64,000 nt of DNA from Azolla caroliniana (lineage: Eukaryota > Polypodiophyta). Under the pieces are notes generated by a model. The model was not told the origin of the DNA. It did not search any database and saw nothing but the letters and a program-made list of their open reading frames with translations. Where the stretch lies: the NCBI GenBank assembly GCA_043228905.1, contig JBHGNT010000014.1:19840001-19904000 (forward strand), in the 5' to 3' direction. This document shows positions 55,058 to 64,000 of the stretch, piece by piece. A program made the translations under genes and the position numbers. The first letter of the stretch is position 1. Each line of letters opens with the position of its first letter.

Positions 55058-57954
55058 AATTAGAAGACGGAGAAATCACTCGGGGCTATGGAGATCCGAG
55101 CTTTTGTTTGTTTGTTTGTTTCTGCAGAGAACAGAAGAACAGAAGAAAAATGGAGGGAATACGAGAGAGGAAGACCCTGAAGCATCGCATCGCGAAGATC
55201 GTGTTTTAGTTAATTACGACGATACCCCTCAGCAATTCCTGCGCTTCAATTTGGCTAAGCTTTTATTTAAATTACTCATATGCCCCCCGGCCCCAAACGC
55301 ACTCTACTCTCTAAGTTTGAGCCAATTGAGTGAAGGCAATCGGTCAGGCATAGTTGAGCTAGTTGAGTGAGTTGTACAATGCACAATCGACTCAACTAGT
55401 TAAGGCGCAGTCAAGTCATGTCACCAAAGCACAACAAAGTCGGTCTGCCCCAGGCATGGTCAAGTTAGTCGGCCAGGGCATAGGGTTTAACAAAACCCTA
55501 AACCCTAAACACGCTAACAAGAGGAGTGTGTCACAAAATATCGAGCAATCATTGCAACTAAAGCTTTAGATGATCCACAACTTCAAAGATGAAATTGGTC
55601 AATTGATGCTAGAAACCCAGCTACAACAAGCATCAGGGATCACCACATCGAAACCCTAGAGTCAAATTTACCATCTACGCTACAAATGTATCACCCATAG
55701 TTGATCTCTTGATCACACCAAGGACACCTCTACCAATTCTTGAACTATTAATGGAACAAATATTCTGTGGTTTTAACATACCTATGAGTCATAATATTTT
55801 CAATCGAAATTATTTATTGTAGGGGAAATGTATACAAGAAACATGCTCACATTGTGATTCGTATGGAGCTAAATTTCATTAGGTGACGATGGTTAATTCT
55901 CAATGGGTTGTAATGGAGAAGGGATTGTTTAGGGTTTCCAATGTGTATAGAAGGAAAAGAGCTCTCACGTAACAAGGGGCTTTTGGGTGCCCCAATTTTA
56001 TGGCTACCTTTTGGTTTTCATTCTCTCCTCATTGCATCAATTAAGATACATTTGCCACCATTTAACATTGGGAAACTTGACTTGTGGACTAGCTAAGCAC
56101 AATTCACTCAATCTAGCTACCTGGAAAGGACATTTCTGTCACAAAGCGAAGCGTTCCTACGAGCAGTTCTTCTCCTTACATTGTAATTACAACTACCCCC
56201 AACCTTCATCGAAAACCCTTCATTTTCATGTTGCGTGAGAAAAGAAATTTATGGCTCAACCTCCCATGACGAGTATGATTACTACGCACAAAATGTTTGT
56301 CCCCAAATTGGCAACCTTTAACTAACAATTAACCCTCTTTATTCTCTATTTGAGTTGCTCTATGGAAGAATGGCACACATTCTCTTTCTCAAACCATTAC
56401 CTTATTTTTGGATGAATGACCCTTCTACACACAACAATCTCACTAGCCCTCGACTACTTCGACTTCATTGAGTTCCCCTACCCAACAAACGTCATTGTTA
56501 ATCAAGGATGTCTACATCTAGCTTTTGACTTTTTGAACGATTAAATGACGTTGCCAAGAAACTCTCCACCAACCTTCCCCACAATGACAATGGCAATATC
56601 TCGCCCCTTATTGGAACCAGTCGTTAAGTGCAGAACAAGAATCAACACTCTTCCTATGAAGATCTCAAGTAGGTAGCAAACAATGACAGATTTTGAAAGT
56701 GAAAACAACTTCATCAATGACAAGATCAGAGGGAAGACAAGGAGACGAGAAACAAAGTTAGGCACAAGACAATGTAACTGTATTATTCTCAAAGTTACAA
56801 TATCACAATATACAAGATGAACAACCAACCAAAACTAGGTTACAAGAGTTTGTTTAAATACTAACTTACTTAGGGCAACTGCCCTTTCCACTATTTACAA
56901 AATATAGCCTAAACCTAGTGTGTCCAATGGGACAGTGTGAATACGACCATTATATACCCGTATTTGACAATCTCACCCCTTGGGTTTGTGTGGCTCGTCA
57001 CGAGTGATTAGCAACAAGCATGGGATAAAGATTGCACAATCATGTTTGTTATGTTCGCTTAACCATTTCCTCAACTAGTTAGGCGCCCTTAAGGATGAAT
57101 TGACATACATTAACTTTACCTTTGAAGAGGCAAATGTTAAGGCTACACACTAAGACCTTTCAAATTTTATTTATTTATTTTCCACGCGTGATTACTCTGT
57201 TTATATACCAAACATTGTTCATCGTCTCAATAAACATTGTTCGAATATTGAATCCCCGAATACCCTTCACCAAAGGTAGTGGTAGGAGATGTGGAAATAA
57301 CACTAATAATAAATCAATAGTCGGATCGGCTACAACTGATAAGCTCTGCACAACACTTAACTTATAACTTATAAACTCAAAAATCCACAAATATAGACAA
57401 TATACACAAACAATGTATAGCCGAAAATTATCTCTATATTAAGCCTCCCATGTACAATACTCATGCCCCTTCATATAGGAAAAGCATGGAGAAGTTACAC
57501 TGCTAATCGGCACACCGTTTCTAACCTAACAATTACAATGTCATAAGAAATACCATTATAAATCCAATATTTACATTTCTACATAATTCGGCAATATATA
57601 TAATTATTAAACTATTCATCCTTTCGGCCCTTTCACACTTCGGCCTTCGACTTCACTTCACTTAATACCCATACATGTAACAAACATCATGGTGCTATAA
57701 AATAGGGCATCATTCACTATCAAATCCTTCTTTCCCACTAGTTTGTTTATTGGGTCAACCAAATAGATTCCCTAGTTCATATATCTTTTATTCAATCGTA
57801 ACCATGTCATTTGGTCATTTTTGGAAGAACAAAAATCTTCAATCTAGGGCAAACCCTTTCCACACTTATTTGGTTAACCCAAGGTTGTGAATTTAATGAG
57901 TTGTCCAGTTCACACGACCTACGTTGTCGTGGCGTGGCTCGCCCAGAAGCGTAG
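55058..57954. other. PHD gene upstream region and retroelement debris
   Basis: Directly upstream of the PHD start is a GTTT run (55106-55122) and a likely leader. CCCTAAACCCTAAA occurs near 55495-55508. Near 56321-56430 a plus-strand frame reads SLFELLYGRMAHILFLKPLP, resembling the C-terminal end of a gypsy integrase; it is short and isolated. Nothing else is recognisable. Confidence 0.35.
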
Positions 57955-58610
57955 TGTTGCGTAGACAAAATATATCGTGAAAGTGAGGAAGGAATCATTG
58001 GGATTATGGACGAAAGAGACGAAAGTGTAGAGATAGAGTAAATAGAGATCAACAATATATGACAAGATAGGATATAGAATGATATTTGAAGGAATAAAAG
58101 AATTTTATAATTATTTGATGAAAGAGTTACAAAATGGTTGCAAGCGTTGTTGAACCTTTGAACTTTGTCTCACAAGGTAATCGCTCTGCTCTTTATTGAT
58201 AGTAAGCCACAACAATCTTCACTTCAATATTTTAATGAAGATAAGAATAAAACCGCCACCCTTTTGTTGCGAGTTGAGCACCACAACCGCCTAGCTAGCT
58301 CTTCTCTTCTCTTTTCTTCTTCTCTTGCTTTTTCTATCTTATGATATCTTTTATGTAATATAATTTTATTTGATTCTCTTGATATATCATACAATATAGT
58401 ACTTCGATTTCAATTCCTTCCAGATCCTTGTTAATATACTCCCTTCTCCTTTTATAGGAAGGGGATGCTTTTGCATGTGGGCCATATGTCACACATGCAG
58501 AGAGGGCCCTTGCATGTGTGCCATATGGTGCACATGTAGTACATTATATGGTTTAGAATATACATTATCAATTCAAATAAGATAACATACATAAATATAC
58601 AAATCGTGAA

Positions 58611-58680
58611 TATTGGGTAAATGGTAAGGTTCGAGACTTGTAAGGTAGATGTTGTTGATTCAATACAAGTCCTCTCTTGC
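58611..58680 (+). other. tRNA-like module 1 in the LTR
   Basis: GTAAATGGTAAGG resembles a D-arm/A-box region. In the other LTR copy (about 62330-62392) the 3' half reads GTTGGTTCAAGTCCTC, close to a tRNA B-box (GGTTCRANTCC). Here the B-box is disturbed (GATTCAATACAAGTCC). No clear acceptor stem, so not called a tRNA gene. Confidence 0.35.
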
Positions 58681-58785
58681 CAATGTAATATACTATATGG
58701 TGCACATTTAGTACATTTCATGGTTTAAACCATATAATAATACTTCAAATAAAACAACACACACAATCTTATATACATTACAAGT

Positions 58786-58856
58786 ATAGGCTAAATGGTA
58801 AGGTTTGAGTGTCATAAGGTGGGGGCGGTTGGTTTAAGTCCTCTTTCGCCCATGTA
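58786..58856 (+). other. tRNA-like module 2 in the LTR
   Basis: TAGGCTAAATGGTAAGG followed 40 bp later by GTTGGTTTAAGTCCTC and TTCGCCCATG. Same layout as module 1, about 175 bp away, and repeated in the other LTR (about 62488-62555). Confidence 0.35.
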
Positions 58857-59112
58857 ATGCAATATTTTTCTCTTTATTTGTCTCTACATATAATGTATAA
58901 TATTATCATTGTGTTTTGTTCGTATGATCCTTATGTATAATACACTATTAAGATTCTTTTAGTTATGTATATATCTTATTGTAGGCTTTTAATGTGAAGC
59001 TTTCGTACTTCACGACATCCACCCCCTCTAGACATGCACATCCTCTATCATGTACCACTATCTTTCATCTTCATGTTGATCTATTAGAGGAGGTTCAAGC
59101 TCAAACCTTTCC

Positions 59113-60444
59113 TTAAAAACTTTTATCCTCTTTCCAAGTACCACATTCTTTTGGTATCGAATGATCACAAAGCTCTACCTTGTTCCTCTCATGATTTGGA
59201 TGAACTGTCATAAACTGTATAGTTCTTTGTCCGTCTTGGCTTCGAGTCTTCGCATAGGTAGAACCATTGTCAAGGACTTTGGTCCCCATCCATACCATTG
59301 TGATGTATGGTTGCCCCAACATTATTGGATAGGTAGATCTTTCCTACACAAAGAAATGTTGATCCACCTCTATATCACCAATAGTAACCTTTACATTTGG
59401 GCATGCACCAAATAAATCTTCAATGACTAATGTGGCTGCTTTTACTCGCCAACCATGTTGAGTATCAATTGGCCTGGTGATTGCATTACATGGGCGAAAA
59501 TCAGCACTCATTATATTTATTTCAAAACCATGATCAATAAGTGCCATCACCAGGTCTGGAACATTTCCAATCTACACATGATGCTCAGTAGTGGCTCTTG
59601 CCCAACATTTGCAAGAGTTGTGACTTCTTGCATCTGTTGAACTTATCATTGAGGTTGATGCATGTTGAGAGTCAACAATGATATTGTTTGACTCGTTGCT
59701 CACCACTTCATATGCCACCGTCGGATTCCTCTCTTCAACCAAGTCATTCACTTGCTTCTTTCTTTGCACAATATCAATTATTTCATCATGAAATTCCTTT
59801 TTTGCAATACCTAATACTTCTCTTAGTGTAAATTCTACTCAACTGTCTAGTATTCTTGTTTCTAAAATTTTCTTTAAATATGTATCATTTTCAATATCAG
59901 ACATTAATTTGAATGAAGGACCACATTTACCTTTTTCGACTTTTGCATCCATCTCTTTTCTTTTGCTTTGTCTTGTTTCATGCTTTTTTGTCGAGCCAAT
60001 CTCATAATCCGGCCTTTTCATTTTTTCTTCCACTATCACCTTATGGTCTTGGTGTTCTGCCATCTGAGCATAGACTGTCATAACATCTACTGGAACATCC
60101 CATTCAGTATTTTTCCTTATAGAATCTCCGGCAACACAAAGGTCTTCCATCTTCAGCTTTTGCTTTTGTGCGGAACTTACAACCTTATCCCAGAATGATG
60201 ATCGGCATGGCATGTCATCGAGGCGCATTCTTGTCGTTGCCGAGTAGTACATTGCAGAAGCCGTCTTTGCTTCAACTTCTTCAAACTTAACCTTGACATC
60301 ACCATCACCAAAGTTCTTTGTAAGTGGACTCCTAGTTTCAGTTAAGTAAATGTTATCATTTTTACAATAGACCAAGTCTCGATTTTCCATGTCTTTATAT
60401 TGCTCACAATCACGTAATTGATGTTCGAGACTATCACACCACAT
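59113..60444 (-). pseudogene. gag-protease element: knuckle and aspartic protease
   Basis: One frame with two or three stops. The start reads CMWCDSLEHQLRDCEQY by extension (zinc-knuckle-like CxxC...H...C). The protease motif is MALIDHGFEINIMSADF (about 59550-59500), then VKVTIGDIEVDQHFFV and MLGQPYIT. The DHG in place of DSG/DTG is typical of this retroelement lineage as I remember it. Confidence 0.65.
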
Positions 60445-60742
60445 GCATCGAGGTCAAAATGGTTCCCTTGACCTTGAAGTCTAACCATTCTCAAGCTTTG
60501 CCACTTTAATTGTTAGATCTTTCATGCTTTGAACTAAATCATCAAGCAAAGACTCCCTCTTAGTTCTGGTCATTTCTCATGGTTGATGCACCATTTCATG
60601 TGACGATTCTTGACCAAGTCTTTGAACTTCGATGTTTTGCTCAAGCCGATTTGTGATTCCTACATGTGGTATTTGTATCATTGCACCATTCCTTTGCATT
60701 CTTTTCATAAATTTATTACAAGCATAATTTTGTTACCTCATT

Positions 60743-61296
60743 TCAATCTGCAGTTATACCATCCTCAACATTTGGTACCTCAAGCATAAGTTCCAACTCC
60801 TTTCTATATCCCTTGTCAACTGCTTGCAAAAATAAAGCAACCTTTTGCCAAGACAAAGAATTTATTTCTTCTAGCTTTAAGTGTCCATACAATCTATCAA
60901 ACTCCTTTTTTGTGTTAGCCACAAATAATCCTTTATCTTCTTTTAAGACCCATTCATGGAATGAACGCATAGTAACTTGAGAGAAATCTTCACAGGCATA
61001 TTCAAACACAAGTGTTTCTTTGATGCATCTCAATCCAAACTATGCAATGCTTGTATTTCAAGAATTCTATCTCTTAATTCCATGTCCACTAATTTATAAA
61101 AGTTTGCTATCATATTTACATCATTCACACCAGACATTTCCATTTCATCATAATATATATTCAAGTACTTTGAAATATTTGTGCCATCAAACACGCCAAT
61201 CTTCTCTCTGACTTCTCGTAAGGCATGAAATAATTTATCTTGATTCAACTTTTCAATAAACAAACTTATACGATCCATTGTACTCGTACTTGCCAT
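60743..61296 (-). pseudogene. gag-protease element: gag capsid
   Basis: Starts MASTSTMDRISLFIEKLNQD at 61296, about 50 bp inside the LTR. After a one-base frameshift near 61035 it continues in another frame (61033-60743) with FHEWVLKEDKGL and WQKVALFLQAVDKGYRKELE, a gag capsid pattern. A further frame change separates it from the knuckle region. Confidence 0.6.
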
Positions 61297-61856
61297 GTTG
61301 ATGTTGATCTTTACTTTAGATGTCTCTTCTACTTCCCCGTTTCACGTCGCGTAGACAAAATATATCGTGAAAGTGAGGAAGGAATCAATGGGATTATGGA
61401 CAGAAGAGATGAAAGAGTAGAGATAGAGTGCATAGAGATGAACAAGATAGTAAGCCACAACAATCTTCACTCCAATATTTCGATGAAAATAAGAATCGAA
61501 CCACCACCCTTTTGTTGCAAGTTGAGCACCACAACCACCAAGCTAGCTCTTCTCTTGTCTTTCCTTGCTTTTTCATATATAGTATAATTTTATATATCGT
61601 TTGATATCTCTTATATAGTATAATTTTATTTGATTCTCTTGATATATCATATAATATAGTTCTTTGATTTCAATTCCTTCCATATCCTTGTTACTATACT
61701 CCTTTCTCCTTTTATAGGAAGGGGATGGTTTTGCATGTGGGCCATATGTCACACATGCAGAGAGGGCCCTTGCATGTGTGATTACATGGTTTAGACTATA
61801 CATTATCAATTCAAGTAATATAATATACATGAATATACAAATCATGGATATTGTGG

Positions 61857-62326
61857 TGTTACCGATTAGGAACACGGTCTACGATCAATCCTTCGACCTA
61901 GACCTCAAAGTGACTGTGTGACAACGAATGGTAGCGTCTGTGCGTAATACTTAGTGGGATACCTCCCGTAACCTAGCAGCGTATAAGGGAGACGGCTACA
62001 ACCGAGCTCCTTCGACAATGGGCTAGCACACACATTGTTACTCACGCCTACGCTCTTACAACTATGCTACACCACCAAGGATTACAGACACATAGTAGAT
62101 TAACTATAGATACGCATAGATATCAGAGGAGATAGAACTCTATTAAGATACGTCTTTTACATTTAAAATTACACACTGCCTCTATCAGAGGTTTTCTGCC
62201 CTTTATATATGGCAGGGTCTTTTAGCCATTCACGCTTCTCGCGTGAACCGTTTACATGCGTTACAATATTACTCTATTCCATATTACTGTGCTCTTGTCC
62301 GTTGGTTACTATTCCGGCAAACAACA
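61857..62326 (-). mobile_element. Solo LTR 1, TSD TGTGG, same family as the inner gypsy LTR
   Basis: 470 bp starting TGTTACC and ending AACAACA, flanked by TGTGG at 61852-61856 and 62327-62331. It shares phrases with 41855-42297: CCTTCGACCTAGACC, GGGAGACGGCTACAACCGA, GAGGTTTTCTGCCCTTTATA and CGCGTGAACCGTT. The orientation matches the inner element (TATA box on minus). Confidence 0.9.
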
Positions 62327-62951
62327 TGTGGAAATGGTAAGGTTTGAGACTTGTAAAATGGATGTTGTTGGTTCAAGTCCTCTCTTGCCAATGTAATATA
62401 CTATATGGTGCACATTTAGTACATTTCATGGTTTAAACCATACAATACTACTTCAAAAAAAACAAGAATTTTATATACATTACAAGTATAGGCTAAATGG
62501 TAAGGTTTGAGTGTCACAAGGTGGGGGTTGTTGGTTTAAGTCCTCTTTCGCCCATGAAAGGCAATATTTTTCTCTTTATTTGTCTCTACATATAATGTAT
62601 AATATTATCATTGTGTTTTGTTCGTATGATCCTTATGTATAATACACTATCAAGATTCTTTTAGTTATGTATTTATCTTATTTGACGGGAACTCAACGCT
62701 CCTTATCCGCAACGCTCGGCCACAACCGAGCTTAGAATCATACACAGAAAAACGGGAAATAATAGACGACACAAAGAAGGGGAGAGTACACAAGAGGTTT
62801 ACGTGGAAAACCCCAAACTAGGGAAAAAACCACGACAGTCCACAGGCTGCAAACTGTCACTATGTAAGAATGTACAATAGTGAGTTCACGGAGGCAACGA
62901 CCTCGTGCTCACAATCTTCGCCACAAACGGCGGTTACAACTGAGGCAGCGA

Positions 62952-62952
62952 C

Positions 62953-63012
<60 letters not shown>
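62952..63012. repeat. CT microsatellite
   Basis: About 30 CT dinucleotides, almost uninterrupted, inside solo LTR 2. Confidence 0.95.
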
Positions 63013-63015
<3 letters not shown>

Positions 63016-63193
63016 CACTGTCACGCGCACTAATCTCGTGCAAAACAAGAATGACAACAACAACTACATCACACACAATAAGTTTGCCCTAAGTCATATT
63101 TATACTAATATGACTTTTCGGCTATTTACAAATATAGCCTCGATGGGCTCTTAGAAACATATTTATGAATATGTCTCTCCATCCGGAGAGCGC

Positions 63194-63517
63194 TTCTCAC
63201 TGGGTCTGCACCATCCGGCTCTCCGTAGCCGGGTACTCCTCATCCAGTTCTCACCGGGTCTGCACCATCCGGCTCTCCGTAGCCGAGTACTCCTCATCCG
63301 GTTCTCACCGGGTCTGCACCATCCGGCTCTCCGTAGCCGGGTACTCCTCATCCGGTTCTCACCGGATCTGCACCATCCGGCTCTCCGTAGCCGGGTACTC
63401 CTCATCCGGTTCTCACCGGGTCTGCACCATCCGGCTCTCCGTAGCCGGGTACTCCTCATCCGGTTCTCACCGGGTCTGCACCATCCAGCTCTCTGTAGCC
63501 GGGTACTCCTCATCCGG
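63194..63517. repeat. 54-bp minisatellite, six copies
   Basis: Units start TTCTCAC at 63194, 63248, 63302, 63356, 63410 and 63464, with few substitutions. As 54 is a multiple of three, both strands show long frames of an 18-aa repeat (for example RSTRLRRAGWCRPGENRM on minus); these are not genes. Confidence 0.95.
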
Positions 63518-63633
63518 TTTCGGCCTCGGCCGAGTTTGTTCATGGGCACTGTTCTTCTCTCTTCCCATCCGGAGGGACCTATCTCCCAACATTATTGTAG
63601 ACTTTTAATGTGAAGCTTTCATACTTCACGACA

Positions 63634-64000
63634 ATGCACAGGTGTCGAGAAAACTAATTTATTTACTCGACTTTTGCCAAACATGTTTCACAATGTTCTT
63701 GGTTAGAATTCACGATTACAATCAGGCTTAAACAATGGCCCAATATGGAACATGCCTTTGGCACCTTATCTCGTTCATCCACATGTAGGGTCTTTGGCCT
63801 GCTATATTACACATTTCAAGAGAGACAAAAAATGTATCATCATATGTAGTTATTATGTGACAAACAACCCATAACAATATAGTCTAATGTTGTTTTTGAC
63901 AAATATATGCATATCCTTGCATTGCATCAATATGTGATTTGAGGTTCCAATGGGAGGAACGAAAGAGTTGAAACCACCTTCGTATGCACAACTATTGTAT
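63634..64000. other. Right edge, no gene seen
   Basis: AT-rich sequence without a recognisable gene or element. Confidence 0.5.

Larger units (their letters stand above)
57955..59017 (-). repeat. 3' LTR (1.06 kb) of the gag-protease element
   Basis: On plus it starts TGTTGCGTAGAC and ends CTTCACGACA. It contains two tRNA-like modules (58611-58680 and 58786-58856). Confidence 0.8.
62683..63591. mobile_element. Solo LTR 2, TSD TTATT, with minisatellite
   Basis: 909 bp starting TGACGGGAACTC and ending CTCCCAACA, flanked by TTATT at 62678-62682 and 63592-63596. It contains GTTTACGTGGAAAACCCC (62798-62815), a phrase I associate with plant copia-type LTRs, a CT run (62952-63012) and a 54-bp minisatellite. 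Orientation probably plus, not certain. Confidence 0.85.
57955..63633 (-). mobile_element. gag-protease-only LTR retrotransposon, minus strand
   Basis: Two long repeats, 57955-59017 (3' LTR) and 61345-63633 (5' LTR, interrupted by two insertions), share nearly all their sequence (for example GACAAAATATATCGTGAAAG at one end and GAAGCTTTC.TACTTCACGACA at the other). The 3' LTR is preceded on minus by the purine tract AGAGGGGGTGGA. The internal part (59018-61344) encodes gag and an aspartic protease only; less than 100 bp remain between the protease region and the LTR, so reverse transcriptase, RNase H and integrase are absent. It looks non-autonomous. Flanking bases do not match, so no target duplication is confirmed. 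Confidence 0.8.
61345..63633 (-). repeat. 5' LTR of the gag-protease element, twice interrupted
   Basis: LTR sequence occupies 61345-61856, 62332-62682 and 63597-63633; the rest is two solo LTR insertions and their duplicated target bases. Compared with the 3' LTR it lacks a short stretch near 61780. Confidence 0.8.

Noticed and set aside
58786-58856. Genuine tRNA gene in the LTR
   Set aside because: A-box-like and B-box-like stretches are present but no convincing acceptor or anticodon stem could be drawn by eye.
62860-63154. Short frames with Glu-Arg or Ser-Leu runs
   Set aside because: Translations of the CT microsatellite in the LTR.
63194-63517. Possible CRISPR-like regular array
   Set aside because: The units are contiguous tandem copies without unique spacers, and the sequence is a plant nuclear LTR.
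63163-63608. 128- and 147-aa frames on opposite strands with perfect 18-aa repeats
   Set aside because: They come from the 54-bp minisatellite inside a solo LTR; both strands being open is a consequence of the unit length.

Overview
The window is nuclear DNA of a land plant. The evidence is split plant-type genes with short GT-AG introns, telomere-type CCCTAAA motifs, plant gene families (NPF transporter, kinesin-12, ABCC transporter, PHD-finger protein) and many decayed LTR retrotransposons and LINEs. The gag and protease type of one element (57.9-63.6 kb) recalls retroelements of seed-free plants, so a lycophyte, fern or bryophyte is plausible. That is an inference; the species cannot be fixed from the sequence.

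Layout. 1.2-3.8 kb (minus): a small unrecognised two-membrane-segment protein in three exons. 5.3-7.6 kb (minus): a complete NPF/PTR transporter (581 aa, four exons) with a perfect 19-bp hairpin just after its stop codon. 8.9-15.6 kb: no host gene; microsatellites, AACC/GGTT-rich blocks, a decayed LINE and tandem duplications. 15.6-23.5 kb (plus): a kinesin-12 gene (20 exons, 1456 aa), convergent with an ABCC transporter at 24.4-29.3 kb (minus, 10 exons, 1287 aa, no TMD0). A TTGACCC (W-box) array lies about 0.6 kb upstream of the ABCC start. 30-35 kb: LINE debris and a U6 snRNA pseudogene fused to a LINE 3' end between shared target-site duplications.

35.2-46.7 kb: a decayed plus-strand Ty3/gypsy element split by a younger minus-strand gypsy element (35748-42297, target duplication AGAAT). 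47.6-55.1 kb (minus): a 1243-aa nuclear protein with an EPL-like acidic patch, a PHD finger, an extended PHD and a further Cys-rich finger; its 2.6-kb intron holds retroelement remains. 58.0-63.6 kb (minus): an LTR element with 1.06-kb LTRs that encodes only gag and protease. Its 5' LTR has itself been hit by two solo LTRs, each with a 5-bp target duplication.

The five host genes have no evident functional link: transport (NPF, ABCC), cell division (kinesin-12), chromatin reading (PHD protein) and one unknown. Exon coordinates were worked out by hand from splice motifs, reading phase and family similarity. Every joined CDS comes out a whole number of codons, but no transcript evidence was available.
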